Positions 15,663 to 24,831 of a DNA stretch of 64,000 nt are shown piece by piece (positions within the stretch are counted from its first letter, which is position 1; each line of letters begins with the position of its first letter). A program made the position numbers and the translations under genes. The DNA is from Bradyrhizobium sediminis (lineage in GTDB: Bacteria; Pseudomonadota; Alphaproteobacteria; Rhizobiales; Xanthobacteraceae): assembly GCF_018736085.1 (NCBI RefSeq), contig NZ_CP076134.1, positions 682,001 through 746,000 on the forward strand, in the 5' to 3' direction. The notes under the pieces are model-generated. The model did no database searches. It had not been told where the DNA came from and worked only from the letters and a program-made list of their open reading frames with translations.

Positions 15663-16562
15663 ATGAGCAGCGTGGCGCCTGCCGTCGAACCTGCCGGACC
15701 AGCACGCACTTCCGGGCTGGCGGCGATCTTCGAACACACCCGCTATGTGCTCAGCGAGAACCGCGTCACCGCGTTCGCATTCGGCCTCCTGGTCATCATC
15801 CTGTTTGCTGCGCTGTTCGGTCCCTACGTCGTTCCCTACGATCCGCTGGCGTCCGACACCGCATCCGCGCTGAAGCCGCCGTCGGCGGCGCACTGGTTCG
15901 GCACCGACCAGCTCGGCCGCGACATCTTCAGCCGGGTCATCGTGGCGACCCGGCTCGACACCTTCATCGCGGTGGCGTCGGTGGCGCTGGTGTTCCTGAT
16001 GGGCGGTCTTGCCGGCATCGCCGCCGGCTATTTCGGCGGCTGGACCGACCGTATCGTCGGCCGCATCGCCGACACCATCATGGCGTTTCCGCTGTTCGTC
16101 CTCGCGATGGGCATCGTGGCGGCACTCGGCAATACCGTGCAGAACATCATCATCGCAACCGCGATCGTGAATTTTCCGCTTTACGCGCGCGTCGCCCGTG
16201 CGGAAGCCAATGTGCGGCGCGACGCCGGATTCGTGCAGGCGGCACGATTGTCGGGCAATGGCGAGTTCCGGATTCTGCTGGTGCACATTCTGCCGAACAT
16301 CATGCCGATCATGATCGTGCAGATGTCGCTGACCATGGGCTACGCCATCCTCAACGCCGCCGGCCTGTCGTTCATCGGCCTCGGGGTACGGCCGCCGACC
16401 GCCGAATGGGGCATCATGGTCGCGGAAGGCGCCGGCTTCATGGTCTCGGGCGAGTGGTGGATCGCGCTGTTTCCCGGCCTCGCGCTGATGACCGCGGTGT
16501 TCTGCTTCAACCTGCTCGGCGACGGCCTGCGCGACATCGTCGACCCGCAACGAAGGACCTGA
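15663..16562 (+). CDS. ABC transporter permease, DppC type
   Basis: A 299-residue permease. It shows the N-terminal OppC region (FGPYVVPYDPLASD), HWFGTDQLGRDIFSRVI, a hallmark of DppC/OppC, and an EAA loop (VQAARLSGNGEFRILLVHILPNIMPIMIV) near residue 185. About six membrane spans. A GGTGGAAGC ribosome site precedes the ATG. It is 10 bases after the DppB-type gene and 8 bases before the ATPase gene, so it belongs to one operon. Confidence 0.88.
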   Translation: MSSVAPAVEPAGPARTSGLAAIFEHTRYVLSENRVTAFAFGLLVIILFAALFGPYVVPYDPLASDTASALKPPSAAHWFGTDQLGRDIFSRVIVATRLDTFIAVASVALVFLMGGLAGIAAGYFGGWTDRIVGRIADTIMAFPLFVLAMGIVAALGNTVQNIIIATAIVNFPLYARVARAEANVRRDAGFVQAARLSGNGEFRILLVHILPNIMPIMIVQMSLTMGYAILNAAGLSFIGLGVRPPTAEWGIMVAEGAGFMVSGEWWIALFPGLALMTAVFCFNLLGDGLRDIVDPQRRT

Positions 16563-16570
16563 GGATAATC

Positions 16571-18415
16571 ATGACCGCGCAGCCGCTGCTCGACGTCAAC
16601 GACCTCACGGTGGAATTCGCCACAAGGCGCGGCATCGTGAAGGCGGTGCAGCACGTCAATATCGCGGTCGCCAAGGGCGAGACGCTCGGCATCGTCGGCG
16701 AATCCGGCTCCGGCAAGTCCGTCACCTCCTACGCCGTCATGCGGATCCTCGACCGCGCCGGCAAGATCGCCGAGGGATCGGTGATGTTTTCAGGCATCGA
16801 CGTCAGGACCGCGACCGAAGACCAGATGCGCGACCTGCGCGGCCGCGAAATCTCGATGATCTTCCAGAACCCGCGCGCCGCGCTGAACCCGATCCGGAAA
16901 GTCGGCGACCAGATCGGGGACGTGCTGCGCCAGCATGTGCAGGCCGCCGCCAGCGACCGCGGCGAGAAGGCGATCGAGGCGCTGGAAGCGGTCAAGATCG
17001 CCCGGCCGCGCGAGCGCTACCATGCCTATCCGTTCGAGCTGTCCGGCGGCATGTGCCAGCGCGTGGTGATCGCGCTGGCGCTGGCCTGCAATCCGCAGCT
17101 TCTGATCGCGGACGAGCCGACCACCGGCCTCGACGTCACCACGCAGAAGGCGGTGATGGACCTGATCGTCGAACTGACCAGGAGCCGGGGCATGTCGACG
17201 ATCCTGATCACGCACGATCTCGGCCTCGCCGCGGCCTATTGCGACCGCGTGGTGGTGATGGAGAAGGGCCGCGTGGTCGAGACCGCGCTGTCGGCGGATA
17301 TTTTTGCCAATCCGCAACACGCCTACACCAGGAAGCTGATGCGCGCGACGCCGCGGCTCGGCGTGTCCCTGCGCGACCTGTTGCCGGAGGAGGAGGCGGC
17401 AAAGCTTCCCGCGATTGCGCCGCACCCAACACCCGTCATGGCCGGGCATAGCCGTCCGAAGGACGGCGTCGCTTCCGCTCGCCTATGCCCGGCCATCCAT
17501 CTTTCTTCGGCAGACTCTTCTTCGAAGGCGATGGACCCCCGGGTCAAGCCCGGGGGTGACGATTCGACAGGCGGCGACGCAAAGCCGCTTCTCCTCGTCG
17601 AGAAGCTGGTCAAGGAATACCCACGCAAGGGCGCTACGGCGACACTGGCAAAACTGTTCTCGCGCAAGCCGCCGGTTGAAACCGAACAATTCCGCGCCGT
17701 CGACGGCATTTCATTCAGCGTCGGCCACGGCGAGAGCGTCGGCCTGGTCGGCGAATCCGGCTGCGGCAAATCCACCACGTCGATGATGGTGATGCGGCTC
17801 CTGGACCAGACCTCGGGCCGCATCATGTTCGACGGCGAGGAGATCGGCGCCATCCTGCCCAATGCCTTCGCGCGGCTGCCGTTGCGCAAGAGCATCCAGA
17901 TGGTGTTCCAGGATCCGACCGACAGCCTCAATCCCCGCTTTACCGCCGCGCGAGCCATCGTCGATCCGATCATGCAGCTTGGCGATATCAGGGGTCGCGA
18001 CGCGCTACGCGCCCGCTGCGAGGAACTGGCAGGACTGGTCGGCCTGCCGGTCAACCTGCTCGACCGCTTTCCGCACCAATTGTCCGGCGGCCAGAAAGCC
18101 CGCGTCGGCATCGCCCGCGCCATCGCGCTGCACCCGAAGCTCGTGATTCTCGACGAGCCGACCGCGGCGCTCGACGTCTCCGTGCAGGCGGTGGTGCTGA
18201 ACCTGCTGCAGGATCTCAAGGCGTCGATGGGCATGAGCTATCTGTTCGTGTCGCATGATTTGAATGTGGTGCGGTTGCTGTGCGATCGTGTCATTGTGAT
18301 GCGGTCGGGGCGAATCGTCGAGCAGGGCCCGTCCGAACGGGTGCTGGGCGATCCGCAGGATGACTATACCAGGGAATTGCTGACGGCGATTCCGCATCCG
18401 CCGCTGCCGGTTTAG
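16571..18415 (+). CDS. Fused dual ABC ATPase (DppD-DppF type)
   Basis: A 614-residue protein with two nucleotide-binding domains that energise the transporter. Domain 1 (about 1-285) has Walker A GESGSGKS, signature LSGGMCQR and Walker B LLIADEPT. Domain 2 (about 335-614) has Walker A GESGCGKS, LSGGQKAR and LVILDEPT; each ends in the oligopeptide-type C-terminal extension. The linker (about residues 290-332) is encoded by a palindromic repeat in frame, giving DPRVKPGGDD. The real start is the ATG at 16571; longer readings overlap the upstream permease. Confidence 0.9.
   Translation: MTAQPLLDVNDLTVEFATRRGIVKAVQHVNIAVAKGETLGIVGESGSGKSVTSYAVMRILDRAGKIAEGSVMFSGIDVRTATEDQMRDLRGREISMIFQNPRAALNPIRKVGDQIGDVLRQHVQAAASDRGEKAIEALEAVKIARPRERYHAYPFELSGGMCQRVVIALALACNPQLLIADEPTTGLDVTTQKAVMDLIVELTRSRGMSTILITHDLGLAAAYCDRVVVMEKGRVVETALSADIFANPQHAYTRKLMRATPRLGVSLRDLLPEEEAAKLPAIAPHPTPVMAGHSRPKDGVASARLCPAIHLSSADSSSKAMDPRVKPGGDDSTGGDAKPLLLVEKLVKEYPRKGATATLAKLFSRKPPVETEQFRAVDGISFSVGHGESVGLVGESGCGKSTTSMMVMRLLDQTSGRIMFDGEEIGAILPNAFARLPLRKSIQMVFQDPTDSLNPRFTAARAIVDPIMQLGDIRGRDALRARCEELAGLVGLPVNLLDRFPHQLSGGQKARVGIARAIALHPKLVILDEPTAALDVSVQAVVLNLLQDLKASMGMSYLFVSHDLNVVRLLCDRVIVMRSGRIVEQGPSERVLGDPQDDYTRELLTAIPHPPLPV
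17438..17557. repeat. In-frame palindromic repeat (family E, copy 1)
   Basis: Two hairpins lie inside the coding sequence: ATGGCCGGGCATAG (17438-17451) with its complement at 17483-17496, and ACCCCCGGG-TCAAG-CCCGGGGGT (17535-17557). The same type of second hairpin (CCCGGTCAAGCCGGG) lies between genes at 18477-18491. The repeat adds about 40 residues to the linker of the ATPase without breaking the frame. Confidence 0.75.
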
Positions 18416-18424
18416 TTGTCATGC

Positions 18425-18502
18425 TCCGCGAAGGCGGGGCGTCCAGTAAACACTGACGCTGGTGTTTACTGGATCGCCCGGTCAAGCCGGGCGATGACGA
18501 GA
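18425..18502. repeat. Palindromic intergenic repeat (family E, copy 2)
   Basis: It contains CCAGTAAACAC (18443-18453) with its complement GTGTTTACTGG (18462-18472), then GCCCGG-TCAA-GCCGGGC and GATGACGAG. It fills the gap between the ATPase and atzG-like genes and ends just before the ribosome site of the latter. Confidence 0.65.
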
Positions 18503-18514
18503 AGGGAGACAAGG

Positions 18515-18706
18515 TTGACTGCTAAGAACCCCGATCCGCTCGATGCTTACATGGACGCCGTCGCCAAGGCGCTGGCGCTGCCGGTCGAGGAGGCCTGGCG
18601 GCCGGCGGTCAGGGCCAATCTCGAGGTGTCGCTGCGGCTGGCCCGGCTGGTCGACGAATTCCCGCTGCCTGATGAAACCGAGCCGGCCAGTGTCTTCGCA
18701 GCCTGA
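18515..18706 (+). CDS. AtzG-like small subunit (DUF4089)
   Basis: A 63-residue GatC-like protein. DPLDAYMDAVAKALALPVEEAWRPAVRANLEVSLRLARLVDEFPLPDETEPASVF matches the DUF4089 family (AtzG, HpxX). It starts with TTG, supported by GGGAGAC ten bases upstream; no ATG gives a sensible product. AtzG binds and stabilises the amidase AtzE, whose homologue follows directly, overlapping or touching this gene. The pair resembles a degenerate GatC-GatA complex. Confidence 0.8.
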   Translation: MTAKNPDPLDAYMDAVAKALALPVEEAWRPAVRANLEVSLRLARLVDEFPLPDETEPASVFAA

Positions 18707-18713
18707 TATCGCC

Positions 18714-20111
18714 ATGACCGCAAACTCTGACGAGCTGTCGGCCTCGGCAATCGCGCGGGGCGTCTCTGGTGGCAAGATGTCCGCAGTCAGCGTCACCGAA
18801 GCGGCGCTGGCGCGTATCGCAAGGCACGATTCCGTCCTGAATTCCTTCACCGACGTCACCGCTGAACGCGCGCGCGCAAAGGCGCGGGCGGTCGATGATG
18901 CGCTTGCCGCCGGCAAGACCGTAGGCCCGCTCGCCGGCGTGCCGTTCGCGGTCAAGAACCTGTTCGACGTGCAGGGGCTCTCCACCCGCGCCGGATCGAA
19001 GATCAACCGCGACCTTGCGCCGTCGCGGCGCGACGCTACCCTGATCGAGCGCATGGAAGCGGCCGGCGCGGTGCTGGTCGGCGCGCTCAATATGGGCGAA
19101 TACGCCTACGACTTCACCGGCGAAAACGTACATGACGGACCGTCGCGCAATCCGCACGATCCGACGCGGATGAGCGGCGGCTCGTCGGGCGGCTCCGGCA
19201 GCGCGGTCGGCGGCCGGCTGGTTCCGCTGGCGCTCGGCTCCGACACCAACGGCTCGATCCGGGTGCCGTCGTCGTTCTGTGGTATCTTCGGACTGAAGCC
19301 GACCTATGGCCGGCTGTCGCGCGCCAGGTCGTTTCCGTTCGTGGCGAGCTTCGATCATCTCGGTCCGTTCGCGCGCAATGTCGGCGATCTCGCGCTGGCC
19401 TATGACGCGATGCAGGGGCCGGATGCCGACGATGCGGCGTGCAGCACGCGTCCCGTCGAGCCGGTCGGGCCGCTGCTCTCGCGGGACATCGGCGGACTTC
19501 GCATCGCCATTGCCGGCGGATATTTCCAGAGCAACGTTTTCCCCGAAGCGGTCGAGGCCGTCGCCCGCGTCGCCAAGGGGCTGGGCGCCACGCGCATGAT
19601 CGAAATTCCCGAGGCCGCGCGCGCCCGTGCCGCCGCCTACGTTATCTCCACGACCGAAGGCGCCTCGCTGCATCTCGATCGGCTGCGCAAGCGGCCGAAC
19701 GATTTCGATCCGGCGGTGCGCGACCGCCTGCTGGCCGGCGCCATGGTTCCGGCGCCTTTGGTCGACCGCGCGCAGAAATTCCGCCGCTGGTACCGCGCCC
19801 AGGTGCTGGAGCTGTTCGAGACGGTCGACGTGATCATCGCGCCGGCGACGCCCTGCGTCGCGCCGAAACTGGGGCAGGCGACCTTCGTGCTCGACGGCGT
19901 CGAGTTGCCGGTGCGCGCCAATATCGGCATCCACACCCAGCCGATCTCCTTCATCGGCCTGCCGGTGGTGGCGGTGCCGGTTCCGCTGCAGCCGATGCCG
20001 ATCGGGGTGCAGCTCATCGCCGCGCCCTGGCGCGAAGATATCGCGCTGCGCGCAGCCTTCGCGCTGGAGCGCGCCGGCGTGGTTGCAGCACCGCAGCCGA
20101 GAGGGTTGTAG
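18714..20111 (+). CDS. AtzE-like amidase (1-carboxybiuret hydrolase family)
   Basis: A 465-residue amidase-signature enzyme. The Ser-cisSer-Lys triad is K81 (VPFAVKNLF), S157 (SGGSSGGSG) and S181 (GSDTNGSIR); the last two are 24 residues apart as in the family. In Pseudomonas sp. ADP, AtzE with AtzG removes ammonia from 1-carboxybiuret. HpxY of the oxalurate pathway is a close relative, so oxalurate or a similar ureide is an alternative substrate. Flanked by AtzG-like and AtzH-like genes. GTG at 18690 is another possible start. Confidence 0.82.
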   Translation: MTANSDELSASAIARGVSGGKMSAVSVTEAALARIARHDSVLNSFTDVTAERARAKARAVDDALAAGKTVGPLAGVPFAVKNLFDVQGLSTRAGSKINRDLAPSRRDATLIERMEAAGAVLVGALNMGEYAYDFTGENVHDGPSRNPHDPTRMSGGSSGGSGSAVGGRLVPLALGSDTNGSIRVPSSFCGIFGLKPTYGRLSRARSFPFVASFDHLGPFARNVGDLALAYDAMQGPDADDAACSTRPVEPVGPLLSRDIGGLRIAIAGGYFQSNVFPEAVEAVARVAKGLGATRMIEIPEAARARAAAYVISTTEGASLHLDRLRKRPNDFDPAVRDRLLAGAMVPAPLVDRAQKFRRWYRAQVLELFETVDVIIAPATPCVAPKLGQATFVLDGVELPVRANIGIHTQPISFIGLPVVAVPVPLQPMPIGVQLIAAPWREDIALRAAFALERAGVVAAPQPRGL

Positions 20112-20112
20112 A

Positions 20113-20517
20113 ATGGACGTCGATCTTCCCGACGTGCTCGCCGAGGTGACCGAGCAGTTCGCGCGGTATGAAAAGGCGCTGGTGTCGAACGACGTCGCCG
20201 TGCTCGACGAATTGTTCCGTGCGGATTCCCGCACGTTGCGCTACGGCATCGGCGAAAATCTCTACGGCATCGACGCGATCATGGCATTCCGCGCGGCGCG
20301 CTCGCCGGTCGGGCTGATGCGCCGGACGGCGCAGACGGTAATCACCGCCTATGGCCGCGACGCCGCCGTGGCCTCGACCTTGTTCTATCGCGACTCGATG
20401 CCCGGCCGCGTCGGCCGGCAGATGCAGACCTGGGTGCGATTTCCCGAAGGCTGGAAGATCGTCGCCGCCCATGTCAGCATCATCGACGAACCCAAGGACG
20501 CGGGTCAAAAGCCATGA
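20113..20517 (+). CDS. AtzH/HpxZ-like protein (DUF3225)
   Basis: A 134-residue single-domain protein of the NTF2-like/DUF3225 family: FARYEKALVSNDVAVLDELF, RYGIGENLYGIDAIMAFRAAR and GRVGRQMQTWVRF. Relatives are AtzH of the cyanuric acid locus and HpxZ of the oxalurate locus. The ATG at 20113 overlaps the TAG of the AtzE-like gene region, so it is in the same operon. Its exact reaction here is not visible; I would expect it to act on the product of the AtzE-like step or on a side product. Confidence 0.8.
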   Translation: MDVDLPDVLAEVTEQFARYEKALVSNDVAVLDELFRADSRTLRYGIGENLYGIDAIMAFRAARSPVGLMRRTAQTVITAYGRDAAVASTLFYRDSMPGRVGRQMQTWVRFPEGWKIVAAHVSIIDEPKDAGQKP

Positions 20518-21251
20518 GCCTCGAAGATCCCCCCACCAGCGCGCCGCAGCGCCCGCTCCATGAGGCGGAGGCGGTGGTTCGCCGCGTCGACCGGCCTTCG
20601 CCGATCCCGGACAAGATCACGCGCGCCGAGGAACTGCGGCTGCAGCTCGCCGATGAAATCGTCCGCGGCGCGCTGCCGCCGGGAGCTTCGCTCGATGAGA
20701 CCGAGATCGCGCGGCGTTTCAACGTTTCGCGCACCCCGGTGCGCGAGGCGCTGCGGCAGCTGGCCGCCAGCGGCCTGGTCGATGCGCGGGCGCATCGCGG
20801 CGCCGTGGTGGCGCGGCCCTCGCTCGAACGGCTGACCGGAATGTTCGAGGCGATGGCGGAGCTCGAGGCGTTGTGCGCCGGGCTTGCCGCGGAGCGGATG
20901 CCGCCGGCGGAGCGGCAGCGGCTGGAGGCGATCCACGAGGAGTTACGGATGCTGAGCCATGCCGGCAACCCCGACCGCTTTCACGAGGTCAACGAGCGCT
21001 TTCACAATGCGATCTATGCCGGTTCGCAGAACGGCTACATCGCCGAGATGACGCTGGCCACCAGGGTGCGGGTGCAGCCGTTCCGCCGCGCCCAGTTCCG
21101 CAATCTCGGGCGGCTGGCGAAATCGCATGCCGAGCACGACCGCGTCGTGGTCGCGATCATGCGCGGCGACAAGGCCGGCGCGGCAGCCGCGATGCGCGCG
21201 CATATCGAACTGGTGCGCGGGGAATACGAGATCTATGCGGTGTCGGTGTGA
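20514..21251 (+). CDS. GntR-family (FCD) transcriptional regulator
   Basis: A 245-residue regulator. The N-terminal winged helix (about 40-105) has LADEIVRGALPPGASLDETEIARRF and SRTPVREALRQLAASGLV. The C-terminal FCD ligand domain (about 110-235) has EAMAELEALCAGLAA and the metal-binding His residues in FHEVNERFHNAIY and KSHAEHD. The ATG overlaps the stop of the AtzH-like gene. It probably controls its own operon through the dyad at 12707-12743 and perhaps the convergent operon. The ligand is likely a ureide or an allophanate-pathway intermediate. Confidence 0.85.
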   Translation: MSLEDPPTSAPQRPLHEAEAVVRRVDRPSPIPDKITRAEELRLQLADEIVRGALPPGASLDETEIARRFNVSRTPVREALRQLAASGLVDARAHRGAVVARPSLERLTGMFEAMAELEALCAGLAAERMPPAERQRLEAIHEELRMLSHAGNPDRFHEVNERFHNAIYAGSQNGYIAEMTLATRVRVQPFRRAQFRNLGRLAKSHAEHDRVVVAIMRGDKAGAAAAMRAHIELVRGEYEIYAVSV

Positions 21252-21252
21252 G

Positions 21253-21356
21253 AAGGCGAATGGCGAGTAGCGAACAGAGGGGCGAGTAGGGAGTGGCGAA
21301 TAGCGAATAGGGAAGGTTTCCTTGCTATTCGCCATTCGCTACTCCCCATTCGCCCC
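21253..21356. repeat. Heptamer inverted array (family B, copy 2)
   Basis: Left arm GGCGAATGGCGAGTAGCGAA... to about 21314; right arm CTATTCGCCATTCGCTACT...CCCATTCGCC to 21356. It lies exactly between two convergent operons (gntR and atzF) and could serve as a bidirectional terminator. Confidence 0.75.
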
Positions 21357-21358
21357 CA

Positions 21359-23182
21359 TCACACCGCCACCTTCTCCGCCATGAACGCGCGCCAGCCGCC
21401 GAAGGCGGAAATGTCGCGCGCGGCGCCGATATCGGCGGGCTCGACGAGAAAGCCTTTCACGCCGCGGCCGTCGGCGAGGCGCACGGTGCCGATCGACAGC
21501 GGCGGCGGGATTGCGGCGACGAACTTTCCGAAACTCGCCGCCGATAGCGCCCACAGTTCCAGCGTGATCGAGGTTCCAGCGCCCGCCGCAACGCGCAGCA
21601 TGCCGGGTTTGGGCGGCGTGGTGGGAAGCGCATAGAGCTTGTAGTCGGGCGCCGTCACCGCGGCCTCGATCAGGCGTCCGCCGAGCGCCTTCAATTCGCC
21701 GTTCAGCGCCATGCCCGACAGATGTGCGCCGACCACGGCGATGGCGATTTCATCGCTGCTCGCGCCCGCGGCCAGCGCCGCGAGCGGCGGTTGCGGCAGG
21801 CCTTTGGCGCCCATCGCAAGTCCAGTGTCGGCATGAAAGACGCGGCCAATCGAGGCCAGCCATGCGTCCTGCCCGGCGGGCGCCAGCAGCGTAATGCCGA
21901 ACGGAATGCCGTCGGGCCGGATCGCCGCCGGCAGCGCCAGGCCGCAGAGGTCGAGCAGATTGACGAAATTGGTGTAGGTGCCGAGCCTGGAGTTGAGCTC
22001 GACCGGATTGGCCAGCACCTGCGCGGTCGTGTAGGCGGTCGGCGCCGTCGGCAGCACCAGCGCGTCGATATTGGCGAAGGCGCGCTCGGCGACCCGGCGC
22101 AGCGTCTGCAGGCGGTACAGCGCGGCAAAGGTGTCGGCGGCGGAAAGCCGCGCGCCGGCAATGGTGATTTCGCGCGTCACCGGATGGATCGCGTCCGGCG
22201 ATGACGCCAGCAGGTCGCGGATCACCAGATAGCGTTCCGCCACCCACGGCCCCTCATAAAGCAGCCGCGCGGTCTCGTAGAACGGTTCGAGGTCGAACTC
22301 GACCAGCGTGGCGCCGAGCGCGGTCCAGCGTTTCAGCGCCTCGCCATAGGCCTGCTCGGAAGCCTTGTCGCCGAAATAGATCAGCTGGCCGTTGCGCGGC
22401 ACGCCGAGCCGGAGCTGGTTCGGAAACGCCGTCATCGGCGCCAAGGGCCGGTTGCGCGAATAGGGATCGGCCGCATCGGGTCCGGCGATGGCGCCAAGCG
22501 CGGTCATCGCGTCATCGACGCCGAGCGCGAAGATCGACACGCAATCCAGCGTGCGGCAGGCCGGCACCACGCCCGACGTCGAGATCAGCCCGAGGCTCGG
22601 CTTCAGCCCGACGATATTGTTGAGCATCGCCGGCACGCGGCCGCTTCCGGCGGTGTCGGTGCCGAGCGAAAGCGGCACCAGTCCCGCCGACACGGCGACC
22701 GCCGAGCCCGAACTCGATCCGCCCGGAATCAGATCGCCGCGCACCGGATTGGCTGGAATGCCGTAGGGCGAGCGCACGCCGACCAGGCCGGTGGCGAACT
22801 GGTCGAGGTTGGTCTTGCCGATGACGATGGCGCCGGCCGCGCGCAGTCTGGCGACAGCCGTGGCATCGTGGGCCGGCAGGTAGGAAAACGCCGGGCAGGC
22901 CGCCGTGGTGGGCAGGCCGGCGGCGTCGATATTATCCTTTACCGCCACCGGGACGCCGTAAAGCGGCAACTGCGCGGCATCCTTGTTCGATAGCGCCTCG
23001 GCCTCCGCCAGCGCTTGTCTCTCGTTGCGCAGGCTGATGAAGACCGCGGGATCGTTGTGATCGCGAATCCGCTGGAAACTGCGCGCGACGGTTTGCGCAG
23101 GCGACATGGCGCCGCCGCGATGCGCGGCGACGATTTCGGCGACGGTTTCAGTCACGTGCCGCCCCGGTCGGAAACGACTCAT
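21359..23182 (-). CDS. atzF: Allophanate hydrolase
   Basis: A 607-residue enzyme that splits allophanate (urea-1-carboxylate) into ammonia and CO2. The amidase domain has K82 (VPVAVKDNI), S156 (GGSSSGS) and S180 (GTDTAGSGR). The spacing of 74 and 24 residues equals that of the AtzF triad in Pseudomonas sp. ADP. A C-terminal domain of about 150 residues (from about 460; AVVGAHLSGMALNGEL ... GWRAFMAEKVAV) matches the AtzF/DUR1,2 extension. ATG overlaps the stop of the permease gene (ATGA). With the cysteine hydrolase at the head of the operon, it would complete biuret degradation. Confidence 0.88.
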   Translation of the reverse strand: MSRFRPGRHVTETVAEIVAAHRGGAMSPAQTVARSFQRIRDHNDPAVFISLRNERQALAEAEALSNKDAAQLPLYGVPVAVKDNIDAAGLPTTAACPAFSYLPAHDATAVARLRAAGAIVIGKTNLDQFATGLVGVRSPYGIPANPVRGDLIPGGSSSGSAVAVSAGLVPLSLGTDTAGSGRVPAMLNNIVGLKPSLGLISTSGVVPACRTLDCVSIFALGVDDAMTALGAIAGPDAADPYSRNRPLAPMTAFPNQLRLGVPRNGQLIYFGDKASEQAYGEALKRWTALGATLVEFDLEPFYETARLLYEGPWVAERYLVIRDLLASSPDAIHPVTREITIAGARLSAADTFAALYRLQTLRRVAERAFANIDALVLPTAPTAYTTAQVLANPVELNSRLGTYTNFVNLLDLCGLALPAAIRPDGIPFGITLLAPAGQDAWLASIGRVFHADTGLAMGAKGLPQPPLAALAAGASSDEIAIAVVGAHLSGMALNGELKALGGRLIEAAVTAPDYKLYALPTTPPKPGMLRVAAGAGTSITLELWALSAASFGKFVAAIPPPLSIGTVRLADGRGVKGFLVEPADIGAARDISAFGGWRAFMAEKVAV

Positions 23183-24831
23183 TCTGCGGGTGCGGCAAGG
23201 GGCGTCTCCGGTTGCGAAACGGGAAGGGAAGAGGTGCCGAGTTTCGCCAGCGCGAAGAATACCGCAGCCACCAGGACATAGGCCAGCGCGACGGCGGGGG
23301 TTACCCCCAATCCGCCGCCGATACCGACGGCCTCGCCATGCATGAAGCCGAAATAGGTCAGCACCGCGCCGGCCAGCGCGAACGCCGACGCCTTGACGAA
23401 GTCGCGCTCGATGACGAAGACGCCGATGGCGCCGAGCACGAGGCCGGTGAGGATCGAGCCGCCGCCCATCACGTCGAGCCCGTGATAGAGCACGCCCTGC
23501 TGCGGCAGTGCTGCGATCGCCGCGGCCTTGACCGCACCGGCCTTGTCGGCCGCCAGCCCGCCTACTGCCTGCGCGGCACTGAGGGTCGACGCCAGCATGG
23601 TGTCGATCTGCAGCTTGGCCCAGGCCGCCAGATGCGGCGTCAGCGCCAGCACGATTGCGGGCGCATGCTTGACCGGCGTGGTCTGGAACGCCTGCGCGCC
23701 GATCAGCATGCCGATGTAGAGCAGGATCGGCGAGATCGCGACCACAGGCACCAGCGCCAGCAGCACCGAGATGATGCCGAACCAGGACAGCACCACCACC
23801 ATGATGCCGGTCGCCGCCGAATAGCCGATCCGGCCGCCCATCGCCTTCCAGCCGGGATGGCCGATATAGACGGCGTTGATGAAGGGATTGCCCATCAGGC
23901 AGCCGATCAGGCTGACGACGCCGTCGGCGGTCAACACCCGCGTGGTCGGATATTCGTCGCCCGCGGCTTCCGCGCTTTCGACATTGTCCATGGCTTCGAC
24001 CAGGTCGTAGATGCCGAACGGGATCGCGGTGACCAGGATGATGCCGAGGAATTCGACGCCGGAAAACACCTGGCCGAACGCCGGCAGCGGCACCGAGAAG
24101 CCGAAGCTCGCGAAGGCATCGCCGAGGCCCTTGACGCTGAGGCCGCCGAGGCCGAGGCCGAACAAATTCGAACCCCACGCGATCAGCATGCCGGCGGCGA
24201 TCGCGACCAGGCCGGCGGGAATCGCCTTCGGATATTTCACGCCGCCGAACCAGCTCGCCATGATGATGGCGAAGCAGACCAGACCGATCTGCGGCGTCAT
24301 GTACATTTCCAGCGCCGGCCGCATCGAAATGAAGGTCACGGAAACGCCGGCGAGCGTGCCTAGCAGCGCCGCCCGAGGTGTAATCTTGCGAATATACGGC
24401 GCGATGAAGCCGCCGATCATCAGGATGAAGCTCTGGAAGAACACCCAGACCAGGCCGGCCGACCAGCCCTTGATGGGGTCGCCGGTCTTCAGCGTGATCG
24501 GCAGCATGATCACGAAGGTGACGATGAACATGTGCGGCACGCTGACGCCCGAAGGCAGCGCGCAGACGTCGTTGCGGCCGGTCTTCTGCGCCAGCCGGTA
24601 GGCCAGCCACGCATAGTAGAATGTCGAGAGGCACATCATCAGGCCGAGCGCCGGCAGGATGCGGCCGAACACGAGTGAGTCCGGCATCTTCAGCACGAAG
24701 CGCAACAGCCCCGTCAGCACCAGCATGTTGACGAGAATGTTGGTGCCGAAGCCGAACAACGCGTTCCAGTCGCCCGGCGTCCATAATGCAGGTTTGAATT
24801 CGCCCTTGCTTGCCGTCATGGTCGTGCTCAT
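23179..24831 (-). CDS. NCS2/AzgA-like permease
   Basis: A 550-residue membrane protein with a dozen or more hydrophobic segments, resembling the xanthine/uracil/vitamin C permease superfamily (DVCALPSGVSVPHMFIVTFVIMLP, NPFINAVYIGHPGWK, IPFGIYDLVEAMDNVESAEAAG). The last motif resembles the NCS2 signature in TM10. It lies between a biuret-hydrolase-like gene and atzF with ATGA overlaps on both sides, so it probably imports the substrate of that operon. Around residues 400-440 an extra Ala-rich stretch (AADKAGAVKAAAIAALPQ) interrupts the membrane pattern. Confidence 0.78.
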   Translation of the reverse strand: MSTTMTASKGEFKPALWTPGDWNALFGFGTNILVNMLVLTGLLRFVLKMPDSLVFGRILPALGLMMCLSTFYYAWLAYRLAQKTGRNDVCALPSGVSVPHMFIVTFVIMLPITLKTGDPIKGWSAGLVWVFFQSFILMIGGFIAPYIRKITPRAALLGTLAGVSVTFISMRPALEMYMTPQIGLVCFAIIMASWFGGVKYPKAIPAGLVAIAAGMLIAWGSNLFGLGLGGLSVKGLGDAFASFGFSVPLPAFGQVFSGVEFLGIILVTAIPFGIYDLVEAMDNVESAEAAGDEYPTTRVLTADGVVSLIGCLMGNPFINAVYIGHPGWKAMGGRIGYSAATGIMVVVLSWFGIISVLLALVPVVAISPILLYIGMLIGAQAFQTTPVKHAPAIVLALTPHLAAWAKLQIDTMLASTLSAAQAVGGLAADKAGAVKAAAIAALPQQGVLYHGLDVMGGGSILTGLVLGAIGVFVIERDFVKASAFALAGAVLTYFGFMHGEAVGIGGGLGVTPAVALAYVLVAAVFFALAKLGTSSLPVSQPETPLAAPAE

